Shown: piece after piece, positions 6,773 through 14,990 of the stretch
Layout of the letters: every line of letters begins with the position of its first letter
How positions within the stretch are numbered: position 1 is the stretch's first letter
Origin: Pseudomonas sp. M30-35
Lineage (GTDB): Bacteria > Pseudomonadota > Gammaproteobacteria > Pseudomonadales > Pseudomonadaceae
Assembly: GCF_002163625.1 (NCBI RefSeq)
Contig: NZ_CP020892.1
Coordinates: forward strand, 4,340,001-4,404,000
DNA length: 64,000 nt
Direction: 5' to 3'
The notes under the pieces: model-generated
What the model was told of the DNA's origin: nothing
The model's database searches: none
The model's input: the letters and a program-made list of their open reading frames with translations, nothing else
Position numbers and translations under genes: made by a program

Positions 6773-8433
6773 AATGGATTTCCCTTGAAGCATTGTTACT
6801 TGAGCCACTCGAGCAACGTAATGTCAGTCTCGATCCAGCACTGAATCATCAACAGTTTTGTCAGCGAGCGCTGTTGCTGGCGAGCTACTTCAAGGCTCAG
6901 CAGATTCAGCGAGTCGCCATTCATCTCGAGGATGCCGCCGACCTGGCGATTGCCCTGTTTGCCGCCTGGCAGGCTGGGGTGACCATATTGCTGCCCGCTG
7001 ACGCACAACAGCAAACCCGTTTAAAGCTGGGCACACAGATTGATCTATGGCTTGACGCCTTACCCGACACGCGCGACTACACGCCCGCTATTGCCACCCG
7101 CTTGGACAGTGATACTTGCCGCCTGACGCTGTGCACATCCGGCTCCAGTGGCGAATCCAAGCTGATCGAAAAGAGCATCGCCCAACTGGCCAACGAAGTC
7201 GCGGCGCTAGAGCAGCTCTGGGGCAACGCGCTGGGCAACGCGGTCGTGGTCGCCAGTGTCTCCGTGCAGCACATCTACGGCCTGCTTTTCCGGGTACTGT
7301 GGCCACTGTGTGCAGGGCGGACTTTTCTTCGTCACGCCCAGCCCTTTAGCGAAGACATGCAGCGCGCCAGCCTCGCGCATCCACACTTTGCCTGGGTCGC
7401 CAGCCCCGCCTTGCTTAAACGCATGAGCGATAACCTCGACTGGCCAGCCTTGAGCCGAGTCAGCATGCTGTTCTCATCTGGCGGGGTATTACCCAATGAA
7501 GCCGCGCAGAGCCTGCAAGCACGCTTAAAGCAGTTACCCACCGAAATTTACGGCAGCACTGAAACCGGTGGCATCGCTTGGCGACAAGGTGGCGAATATT
7601 GGCAACCGTTCAAGGGTGTGGAAGTAAGCCTCAACCCGCAGGGTGCATTGAGCCTTACTTCGCCATATCTGCCTGCCGGGCAGCGTGAGGAAACCGCCGA
7701 TGCCGTACAGATTGCAGCCGATGGCAGGTTTTTGCTGCGCGCCCGACTCGACCGCATTATCAAGCTGGAAGAGAAGCGCGTATCTCTGCCCATGCTTGAA
7801 AACACACTCAACAGCCACGCCTGGGTCAGCGAATCTCGAGTCGGCACGCTGCACAAGGGCCGGGCCTTTCTCGGTGCCTTGATTGCGCTCAGCCCAGCGG
7901 GCCTGCATGCGCTGCGCAACCGCGGCAGACGCGCCGTCACCCAAGCCCTGCGCAGCCATCTCAGCGGGCATGTCGAACCCATTGCTTTGCCTCGCCGCTG
8001 GCGGTTGACCACCGAATTACCTTACAACAGCCAAGGCAAGCTCGCGCAGGCGCAGGTTGAACAACTTCTGGACACCCCAAGAACCACTCAAATAACGCCA
8101 GAAAGCATCGCTGAAAACGATGGCGAATTCTTGCTGACACTGCGCGTACCGATTGATCTTGCACACTTCAGCGGTCACTTCACATCAACTCCGGTGGTGC
8201 CAGGAGTGGTGCAAATTGATTGGGCACTGCGTTTGGCCCGGCAACTGATCGACCCTCTACCTGCGCGCTTCGGTGGAATGGAAGTCCTCAAGTTTCAGCA
8301 GCTCATGCGCCCCGGCGACCCTATTCAGCTATCGCTGCGTTTCGATACCAGCCGTGGCAAGTTGTATTTCGCCTTCAGTCATAACAATGCAGCGTGCTCG
8401 TCCGGACGCATCTTGCTGGCTGATCATGTATAA
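6769..8433 (+). CDS. Fused AMP-dependent aryl-ACP ligase and hotdog dehydratase (ApeH-ApeI type)
   Basis: A 554-residue two-domain enzyme. Residues 1 to about 440 form an ANL ligase: phosphate loop TSGSSGESK at 123-131, YGSTETGGI (A5) in the middle, and YNSQGKL with the A10 lysine at the end. It should activate the aryl acid and load it on an ACP. From about 443 a hotdog dehydratase domain follows, with HFSGHF (second His at 470) and PVVPGVVQIDW as in FabA/FabZ-type enzymes. In the E. coli and Xenorhabdus clusters these are separate ApeH and ApeI proteins, ApeI pairing with ApeP. The ATG at 6769 has AAGGA just upstream and overlaps the previous stop. Confidence 0.88.
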   Translation: MKWISLEALLLEPLEQRNVSLDPALNHQQFCQRALLLASYFKAQQIQRVAIHLEDAADLAIALFAAWQAGVTILLPADAQQQTRLKLGTQIDLWLDALPDTRDYTPAIATRLDSDTCRLTLCTSGSSGESKLIEKSIAQLANEVAALEQLWGNALGNAVVVASVSVQHIYGLLFRVLWPLCAGRTFLRHAQPFSEDMQRASLAHPHFAWVASPALLKRMSDNLDWPALSRVSMLFSSGGVLPNEAAQSLQARLKQLPTEIYGSTETGGIAWRQGGEYWQPFKGVEVSLNPQGALSLTSPYLPAGQREETADAVQIAADGRFLLRARLDRIIKLEEKRVSLPMLENTLNSHAWVSESRVGTLHKGRAFLGALIALSPAGLHALRNRGRRAVTQALRSHLSGHVEPIALPRRWRLTTELPYNSQGKLAQAQVEQLLDTPRTTQITPESIAENDGEFLLTLRVPIDLAHFSGHFTSTPVVPGVVQIDWALRLARQLIDPLPARFGGMEVLKFQQLMRPGDPIQLSLRFDTSRGKLYFAFSHNNAACSSGRILLADHV

Positions 8434-9160
8434 CGCCTGCGTAGTGGTTCCGGTATTCAATCACGAACAGGCTTTAGTGCATGTCGTAGCCGCATTAGGC
8501 AAGGCCAAACTGCCGTGCATTCTGGTGAACGATGGTTCCAGCCCGGCCTGTACCGCCGTGATCGAAAAGCTTGCCGAACAAGCTGATTGCTATGCCGTGC
8601 ACCTGCTGCAAAATCAGGGCAAAGGCGGTGCAGTGATGGCGGGCCTGCGTGAGGCGCAGATGCTCGGTTTCACCCATGCCCTGCAAGTAGACGCCGACGG
8701 CCAACACAACCTCGATGACATTGAATCGTTTCTCGCCTGCTCACGACTGCATCCGCAAGCCGTTATCTGCGGTTATCCGGTTTATGACGCAAGCGTACCC
8801 AAGGGCCGTCTGTATGCGCGCTACCTGACGCATATTTGGGTGTGGATAAACAGTTTGTCGCTGCAGATACGCGACTCCATGTGCGGCTTCAGGGTTTACC
8901 CACTGCCCAGCACCGTTGAGCTAATCAACCGGGTCAATCTAGGCAAACGCATGGATTTCGACTCCGAAATTCTGGTGCGTATGGCCTGGCAGAACCAATC
9001 AATGCAGTGGCTACCGATCCGCGTGCATTATCCATTAGGCGGTATCTCGCACTTTCGCCTGATACACGACAACCTGCTGATCTCTAAAATGCACGCCAAA
9101 TTATTCTTTGGCATGCTGCTGCGGGCGCCGCTGATTGCCTGGCGCAGGTGGCGCCAATGA
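8426..9160 (+). CDS. Family 2 glycosyltransferase of the aryl polyene cluster
   Basis: A 244-residue GT-A glycosyltransferase. The N-terminal nucleotide-sugar fold reads CVVVPVFNHE then CILVNDGSS, and the metal-binding DxD is present in QVDADGQH. The acceptor half contains DSMCGFRVYP and MDFDSEIL. The C-terminus is hydrophobic and basic (FFGMLLRAPL), suggesting membrane contact, as in dolichyl-phosphate-type transferases. It probably adds the sugar that links the polyene to its lipid anchor. The ATG at 8426 overlaps the ligase stop by 8 bases; the longer frame upstream overlaps the ligase domain and is rejected. The sugar donor is unknown. Confidence 0.88.
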   Translation: MYNACVVVPVFNHEQALVHVVAALGKAKLPCILVNDGSSPACTAVIEKLAEQADCYAVHLLQNQGKGGAVMAGLREAQMLGFTHALQVDADGQHNLDDIESFLACSRLHPQAVICGYPVYDASVPKGRLYARYLTHIWVWINSLSLQIRDSMCGFRVYPLPSTVELINRVNLGKRMDFDSEILVRMAWQNQSMQWLPIRVHYPLGGISHFRLIHDNLLISKMHAKLFFGMLLRAPLIAWRRWRQ

Positions 9161-10098
9161 ATCAGATAAACAAGCATCAGCACTGGGCGGCTCAGCAGGA
9201 ACGCGGCAGCCTGCTGCTGATGAAGTTCACTGTATCCGCAGCGCGCCTTCTCGGCCGTAGACTGATCAGCCCCCTGCTCTATTTAATCGTCCTGTACTTC
9301 TTTGTGTTCGGCGGCAAAGCGCGGCGCAGTATTGCCGAGTATCAGCACAACTTGATGCTCTGGAGCGGAAAAACCGCCGCTCCCACGCAAAGCTCGGTGT
9401 TTAAGCAATTCATGGCATTTGCTGACGCCTTGCTCGACAAACTGGATATCTGGCGCGGTCAATTGAACGCCAGCGACATCGAGTTGATCGACCCTCAACA
9501 GTTGCGCCAGCAAATGCACGGCAAGCGCGGACAAATGCTGGTTGGTGCGCACTTGGGTAACCTTGAGGTGTGCCGCGCACTGGCCGAGCTGGGTGATAAG
9601 GTCACGATGAATGTATTGGTGCATACCAAACATGCAGAGCAATTCAACCAGCTACTTGGTGAGGCCGGCGCCAGTAATATGCGCCTGATCCAAGTCAGCG
9701 AGCTAAATCCTGCGGTTATGCTGCAATTATCTGAACGCCTTGAACAAGGCGAATGGCTGGCCATCGCAGGCGACCGGATTGCGCTACACGGCGGGCGTCG
9801 TGCCAACGTCGACTTCCTCGGTAAACCGGCAGCATTTCCGCAAGGGCCTTGGTTGCTGGCCGGGCTGCTCAAGTGTCCGGTTAATTTTATGAGCTGCGTC
9901 AAAATAGCGGGCCGGTATCAGATCTTGCTTGAGCCTTTCGCCGCCAGCGTGCAATGGAAGCGCGACACCCGCGAAAGCGTAATCCGAGAGTGGACTCAAC
10001 GCTTTGCCGACCGTCTGGGTCAGCGCTGCCTGGATGCACCCGATCAGTGGTTCAACTTTTATCCGTTTTGGAATACAGATGACGACACATCAGCCTGA
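9157..10098 (+). CDS. LpxL/HtrB-like lipid acyltransferase of the aryl polyene cluster
   Basis: A 313-residue protein related to the late lipid A acyltransferases. An N-terminal basic and hydrophobic segment (LLGRRLISPLLYLIVLYFF) anchors it in the inner membrane. The catalytic HX4E motif is HLGNLE, and GDRIALHGG plus PAAFPQGPWLLAGL form the second conserved block. In the pigment context it probably transfers an acyl chain, possibly the aryl polyene itself, to a lipid or glycan acceptor. It overlaps the glycosyltransferase (ATGA) and runs 20 bases into the ammonia-lyase gene. The substrate is inferred, not shown. Confidence 0.85.
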   Translation: MNQINKHQHWAAQQERGSLLLMKFTVSAARLLGRRLISPLLYLIVLYFFVFGGKARRSIAEYQHNLMLWSGKTAAPTQSSVFKQFMAFADALLDKLDIWRGQLNASDIELIDPQQLRQQMHGKRGQMLVGAHLGNLEVCRALAELGDKVTMNVLVHTKHAEQFNQLLGEAGASNMRLIQVSELNPAVMLQLSERLEQGEWLAIAGDRIALHGGRRANVDFLGKPAAFPQGPWLLAGLLKCPVNFMSCVKIAGRYQILLEPFAASVQWKRDTRESVIREWTQRFADRLGQRCLDAPDQWFNFYPFWNTDDDTSA

Positions 10099-11623
10099 GC
10101 CGGTCATTTTCGGCGAAACTCACCTGACGATTGAGAATGTTGTCGCGCTTTCACAACAACGCGCCAAGGCTCATTTGCAACATGATGCCGACTATCGCGA
10201 AAAAATCGCCAAAGGGGCGCGCTTCCTCGACACCCTGCTGGATAAAGAAGGTGTGATTTACGGAGTCACAACCGGCTACGGTGACTCCTGTGTGGTTGCT
10301 GTGCCATTGCATCAAGTCGAAGCCTTGCCACGCCACCTGTATACATTTCATGGCTGCGGCCTGGGCAAATTGCTTGAGCCCGACGCAACACGCGCGGTGC
10401 TGGCGGCGCGACTGCAATCGCTGTGCTTTGGTGTTTCCGGGGTGCGTGTCGAGTTGCTGGAGCGTTTGCAGGGGTTTCTCGAACACGACATTCTGCCGTT
10501 AATTCCTGAGGAAGGCTCAGTCGGTGCCAGTGGCGACCTAACGCCTTTGTCTTACGTCGCCGCGACCCTCAGCGGTGAGCGCGAAGTGCTCTATCAAGGT
10601 CAGCGCCGCAGTGCGCGCGAGGTCCATGAACAACTCGGCTGGACACCATTGACCCTGCGCCCGAAAGAGGCGCTAGCGTTGATGAATGGCACCGCGGTAA
10701 TGACTGCGCTGGCATGCCTGGCTTATTCACGCGCCGACTATTTGCTGCAACTGGCCACACGTATCACCGCGCTCAACGTAGTCGCGCTGGAAGGCAACCC
10801 GGAACACTTCGACCAGCGCCTGTTTGCCGCCAAGCCGCATCCGGGGCAAATGCAGGTCGCCGCCTGGCTGCGCGAGGATCTGGCGATCACCGGGCCCACA
10901 GCAGCACTGCACCGCCTGCAGGATCGCTACTCGCTACGCTGCGCCCCGCACGTACTTGGCGTCATGGCCGACAGTTTGGGCCTGTTGCGTCAATTCATCG
11001 AAACCGAGCTCAACAGTGCCAATGACAACCCGCTGATCGATGCAGAGACCGAGCGCGTCATGCACGGCGGACACTTCTATGGCGGGCACATTGCCTTTGC
11101 CATGGACAGCCTGAAAAACCTGGTAGGCAACGTTGCTGACTTGCTCGACCGACAGCTCGCCTTGCTGGTCGACGTACGTTACAACCATGGCCTGCCGAGC
11201 AACCTGTCCGGTGCTCCTGCCAGCAGTTCAATGATTAACCACGGCTTTAAAGCCGTGCAGATCGGCGCCAGTGCCTGGACCGCAGAAGCCCTGAAAAACA
11301 CCATGCCCGCCAGTGTTTTTTCACGCTCAACCGAGTGCCACAACCAAGACAAAGTCAGCATGGGCACTATTGCCGCCCGCGACGCCTTGCGCAGCCTTGA
11401 ACTCACGGAGCAAGTTGCTGCCGCCACCTTGCTCGCGGCTAACCAAGGTGTCTGGCTACGCCTGCAAACCAGCTCCCGGCAACTGCCTGAGCCGCTGCTG
11501 AACATGCGTGAGCAACTGGCGCAGGACTTCCCACCGGTTATAGAAGATCGAGCATTGGAAGGCGAGCTAAGGCTGTGTCTGCAACGCATTCGTAAACAGC
11601 ACTGGAGGCTCTATGCGCAGTAG
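10079..11623 (+). CDS. MIO-type aromatic amino acid ammonia-lyase
   Basis: A 514-residue lyase of the HAL/PAL/TAL family that removes ammonia from an aromatic amino acid to give a cinnamic-type acid, the likely aryl starter. The MIO cofactor triad Ala150-Ser151-Gly152 is in GSVGASGDLTPLSY; catalytic Tyr61 is in YGVTTGYG. Ligand residues include NSANDNPLID (312-321). The motif HNQD at 421-424 is PAL/TAL-like; histidine ammonia-lyase has Glu where Gln stands here. The substrate-selectivity pair is Phe90-His91, neither the His-Leu of Rhodobacter TAL nor the Phe-Leu of PAL. Tyrosine is the likeliest substrate, phenylalanine possible, histidine unlikely. There is no hut gene nearby. Confidence 0.9.
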   Translation: MTTHQPEPVIFGETHLTIENVVALSQQRAKAHLQHDADYREKIAKGARFLDTLLDKEGVIYGVTTGYGDSCVVAVPLHQVEALPRHLYTFHGCGLGKLLEPDATRAVLAARLQSLCFGVSGVRVELLERLQGFLEHDILPLIPEEGSVGASGDLTPLSYVAATLSGEREVLYQGQRRSAREVHEQLGWTPLTLRPKEALALMNGTAVMTALACLAYSRADYLLQLATRITALNVVALEGNPEHFDQRLFAAKPHPGQMQVAAWLREDLAITGPTAALHRLQDRYSLRCAPHVLGVMADSLGLLRQFIETELNSANDNPLIDAETERVMHGGHFYGGHIAFAMDSLKNLVGNVADLLDRQLALLVDVRYNHGLPSNLSGAPASSSMINHGFKAVQIGASAWTAEALKNTMPASVFSRSTECHNQDKVSMGTIAARDALRSLELTEQVAAATLLAANQGVWLRLQTSSRQLPEPLLNMREQLAQDFPPVIEDRALEGELRLCLQRIRKQHWRLYAQ

Positions 11624-12038
11624 CGGCGTATTGCAGGTTGAGAGCGAAATCCTCGTACCCTTTTTTGATGTCGACATGATGGAAGTGGTCTGGCATGGCC
11701 ATTACGTCAAGTACCTCGAAATTGCGCGCTGCGCCCTGCTCGACAAAATCGGCCACAACTACTCGCACATGCGTGATGCAGGGTTTGCCTGGCCGATTAT
11801 TGATCTACAACTGCGCTACATCCGTGGCGCCAAGTTTGGCCAGACACTTATCGTCCGTGCCGACCTTGTCGAGTGGGAAAACCGCTTGAAAATCCACTAC
11901 CTGATCAGCGATGCCGCAACCGGAGAACGCCTTACCCGCGCGAGCAGTGTGCAAGTGGCCGTTGAAATTGCCAGCCGAGAAATGCAACTCGCATCACCGC
12001 GCGTATTTGTTGAAGCCGTTGAGCGCGCGCTGACATGA
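11613..12038 (+). CDS. apeK: 4HBT-family thioesterase (ApeK-type)
   Basis: A 141-residue hotdog thioesterase. The pattern FFDVDMMEVVWHGHYVKYLE places the catalytic Asp in the position used by 4-hydroxybenzoyl-CoA thioesterases and by YbgC-like enzymes. In the APE set this enzyme is thought to release the finished polyene from its carrier or to proofread stalled chains. The ATG has TGGAGG a few bases before it and overlaps the lyase stop by 11 bases. The family assignment is firm; the substrate is inferred from context. Confidence 0.87.
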   Translation: MRSSGVLQVESEILVPFFDVDMMEVVWHGHYVKYLEIARCALLDKIGHNYSHMRDAGFAWPIIDLQLRYIRGAKFGQTLIVRADLVEWENRLKIHYLISDAATGERLTRASSVQVAVEIASREMQLASPRVFVEAVERALT

Positions 12039-12640
12039 GTTATTTCATACGACGTATAGCACTCAGCCTCTGCTGCCTGTTAATGGCACCCATTGCCTGC
12101 GCGTTCGACTTGACCGCGCTCAGCAATCAACTCGCTAACAACGCCGTCGTGCGCGGCCCGTTTATTCAGGAAAAACACCTGCGAGCGATGGCCCAGCCCT
12201 TAACCAGCCGCGGCCAGTTTGTCCTCGCCGCTGACAGCGGTTTGCTGTGGCAGCTACAGAGCCCAATCAGCCAGACGTATCGGATCAACAGTGAAGGCAT
12301 CGCCAGACGCACAAGCGATGGCTGGCAGATGCAACCTGGCAATAACGCCGCCGCCCAGCAAAGCCGCTTGTTTCTGGCTTTGTTGCGTGGCGACAGTTCC
12401 GGTTTGGAGGCTGACTTTGAGCTGCAACTGCAAGGCACGAAGGATGACTGGGCACTGACACTGGAGCCGCGCGCACTGCTGCTCAAGCAAATATTCAGTC
12501 GCATCGAAATCAAAGGCGGTGGGTTGGTGCAGCGCATCGAACTGCTTGAAACCCAAGGCGACCGAACGCTCCTGCAACTGCCCAACAGCCAGGCAGCATC
12601 TGCACTGAGCCAAACCGAGCGAGACAATTTTGCAGACTGA
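12035..12640 (+). CDS. apeL: LolA-like periplasmic carrier (ApeL-type)
   Basis: A 201-residue secreted protein with a Sec signal (IRRIALSLCCLLMAPIACA, cleavage near residue 23) and a LolA-like beta domain: the pattern GPFIQEKHLRAM...PLTSRGQFVLAAD is the F-x-Q-x-K...S-x-G-x-F signature of outer-membrane lipoprotein carriers. In APE clusters this protein, the MMPL exporter and the DUF3261 lipoprotein probably form a transport route for the hydrophobic pigment lipid from inner to outer membrane, like a Lol system for polyenes. It overlaps both neighbours. Confidence 0.87.
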   Translation: MSYFIRRIALSLCCLLMAPIACAFDLTALSNQLANNAVVRGPFIQEKHLRAMAQPLTSRGQFVLAADSGLLWQLQSPISQTYRINSEGIARRTSDGWQMQPGNNAAAQQSRLFLALLRGDSSGLEADFELQLQGTKDDWALTLEPRALLLKQIFSRIEIKGGGLVQRIELLETQGDRTLLQLPNSQAASALSQTERDNFAD

Positions 12641-14990
12641 ACGCAGCCTGCCGCGCCTGTTCGGCGTGTTGCTGGTGGCGCTAATCTGCTTGGTCGCCTG
12701 GCAATGGCGCAACGGCCCGCCCGTGGTTGCCAGCTTACTTGCCCTGCTGCCGCAGAGTCAGGTTGACGCTGAAGTTCAAGCCGCAGAGAAACGTATGCAG
12801 GAACCGCTCAATCGCGAACTCCTGTTATTAGTCGGCCACAGCAAACGCAGCACGGCCATCCAGTTAGCCTCCGAGATTGGTCTGCAACTGCGCGCAAACA
12901 AACACTTCGCTAAGGTGCAGTGGCGTTTGCAGAGTGATATGCCGAACCTACGTCGGCAACTCCTGGCTGGGCGCTTGTCACTGCTCCCAGCGGCCGACAA
13001 ACACCTGTTGATAAATCAGCCGCAAGCGTTCATTGAGCGCCGCGTTGGCGAGCTGTTCGACACCTTCGCAAGCACAACACTTGTGCCAATCGAGCAGGAT
13101 TGGCTAGGCCTGACCGCCCGCGCGCAAACCACCTTGAATCCGCACAGCAAGGTGCAGGTCGATCTCGGCAGCGGTGCGTTATTGATCACCGACAAAGACA
13201 TGACCTGGGTGCTGCTGCGCGCGCAAAGTCATGGCAACGCATTTGATCTGCAAGCCCCGTCGTTGGTGGCGACAGATGTGGCCAGCGCTCGTCGCACCGC
13301 CGTTGCCGCCGGAGGGCAGTTACTGGCAAGTGGCGGCGTGTTGTATGCCAATGCCGGGCAAACCCAGGCCAGCCGTGAAATCAGCCTGCTGGGCAGTAGC
13401 GCAATCATTGCATTGATAGCGCTGCTGTATTTCGCCTATCGCCGAGCACGCGTGCTGCTGAGTCTGCTGCCGGTGGCGGTTGCGCTGTTGGCGGGCAGTG
13501 CCGCGTGCGTCATGGTTTTCGGCCAGATCAATGCCATAACCTTGATTCTCGGCGCTAGCCTGATCGGCGTGGCCATTGATTACCCGCAACATTACCTGAG
13601 CAAGTGCTGGGCACAGCAAGATTGGCAAAGCTGGGCGGCGATGCGGGCAACCCTACCGGGTTTAAGCTTGAGTCTGGCCACCAACCTGCTGGGTTACATC
13701 GCGCTGGCGTTCACCCCTTTTCAAGCCTTGACGCAAATTGCAGTGTTCTCGGCTGCAGGGCTGATCGCTGCTTATTTAGCTGCGATTTGCCTGCTGCCAG
13801 CCTGGTTTAAAGGCATGCGTCTGCAACCCGCACCCGCCCTGCTGAACATCGCTTACCGGTTACTGGCATGGCGCACGCGCCTGCTTAAAACCGCCCGCTG
13901 GCCACTGATGATCGGCTTGGCGCTGTTTTGTCTGGGCGGCATATTGCAGCTACACACCCAGAATGATTTGCGCCAGTGGCTGGCCAAAGCACCCGATCTG
14001 GTTAGCCAGGCGCAACGCATTGCCGAGCTGACCGGACAACAACCCACCAGCCAGTTTTATCTGGTTAAAGCGGCCAATGAGCAACAGCTGCTGCAACGCC
14101 AAGCGGCACTCAGCAAACGCCTCGACAGCCTCGTCGCCAGCAAAGAACTACGCGGTTACCGGTCACTCAATCAACTGATTCTGCCAGACGCACAGCTTAG
14201 TGAATTGCGCCTCTCACTTAAAACGCTCAATCAGTATTGGCAACCTCTGCTCGATGCGGGAATTTCGCAAGCAGCACTGACGGCTGAGGTGGATGCGTTA
14301 CTGCAGCAACCGGCTCAAACCCTGGAGACGATGCTTGCAGAACCGTTGTCAGAGCCGTGGCGCCCCTTATGGATGGGCGCCAATGCACAGGGAGTCAGCG
14401 GCTTGATTAGCCTCGATGGCCAGGCCAGCACGGCGCTCTTGCAAGACGCGGCGGAAGGCCTTGAAGGCGTCGAATGGATCGATCGCCTGGGCGAGGTGAA
14501 TAACCTGTTCAGCCAAACCCAGATCAGCGCGGCAACCCTAAAATTGATTTCCTGCACGGCGATTGTTGTTCTGCTGTGCATACCTTTTGGCCTCAGCGGC
14601 GCATTGCGCGTCGTCAGCTTGCCGCTACTGGCGGCACTGACAACACTGGCCTGCCTTGGCTGGCTGGGGCAGCCCCTCACGTTGTTTAGTGTATTTGGCT
14701 TGTTGCTCATCACCGCCATTGGTATCGACTACGCGATTCTCATGCGTGAATCGGTAGGCGGTGAAGCGGTCAGCCTGGTCGGCACTATGCTTTCGGCACT
14801 CACCAGTTGGTTGTCATTCGGCCTGCTGATGTTCAGCAGCACCCCAGCCATTGCCAACTTTGGCCTTACCGTCAGCCTGGGCTTGTTACTGAGCTTTATC
14901 TACTCGCCATGGGCTAGTCCCGCACGCTCTTCAGCCAATCGAACTCCACCAAAAACCAATCACGCAGAGACCTCCAGTGAAGCCTGTTGA
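12630..14990 (+). CDS. apeM: MMPL/RND-type exporter (ApeM-type)
   Basis: A 786-residue inner-membrane exporter of the RND superfamily, MMPL branch. It has the typical doubled layout: one helix, a large periplasmic domain, then a helical bundle with GASLIGVAIDYPQHYL, repeated in the second half as LLLITAIGIDYAILMRESV. The G-x-x-x-D-Y-x motifs are the proton-relay region of MMPL proteins. It should export the pigment lipid to the LolA-like carrier. The only usable upstream start is TTG at 12630, inside the end of apeL; an in-frame stop lies at 12606, so the frame cannot start farther up. The stop overlaps the flavoprotein start. Confidence 0.88.
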   Translation: MQTERSLPRLFGVLLVALICLVAWQWRNGPPVVASLLALLPQSQVDAEVQAAEKRMQEPLNRELLLLVGHSKRSTAIQLASEIGLQLRANKHFAKVQWRLQSDMPNLRRQLLAGRLSLLPAADKHLLINQPQAFIERRVGELFDTFASTTLVPIEQDWLGLTARAQTTLNPHSKVQVDLGSGALLITDKDMTWVLLRAQSHGNAFDLQAPSLVATDVASARRTAVAAGGQLLASGGVLYANAGQTQASREISLLGSSAIIALIALLYFAYRRARVLLSLLPVAVALLAGSAACVMVFGQINAITLILGASLIGVAIDYPQHYLSKCWAQQDWQSWAAMRATLPGLSLSLATNLLGYIALAFTPFQALTQIAVFSAAGLIAAYLAAICLLPAWFKGMRLQPAPALLNIAYRLLAWRTRLLKTARWPLMIGLALFCLGGILQLHTQNDLRQWLAKAPDLVSQAQRIAELTGQQPTSQFYLVKAANEQQLLQRQAALSKRLDSLVASKELRGYRSLNQLILPDAQLSELRLSLKTLNQYWQPLLDAGISQAALTAEVDALLQQPAQTLETMLAEPLSEPWRPLWMGANAQGVSGLISLDGQASTALLQDAAEGLEGVEWIDRLGEVNNLFSQTQISAATLKLISCTAIVVLLCIPFGLSGALRVVSLPLLAALTTLACLGWLGQPLTLFSVFGLLLITAIGIDYAILMRESVGGEAVSLVGTMLSALTSWLSFGLLMFSSTPAIANFGLTVSLGLLLSFIYSPWASPARSSANRTPPKTNHAETSSEAC

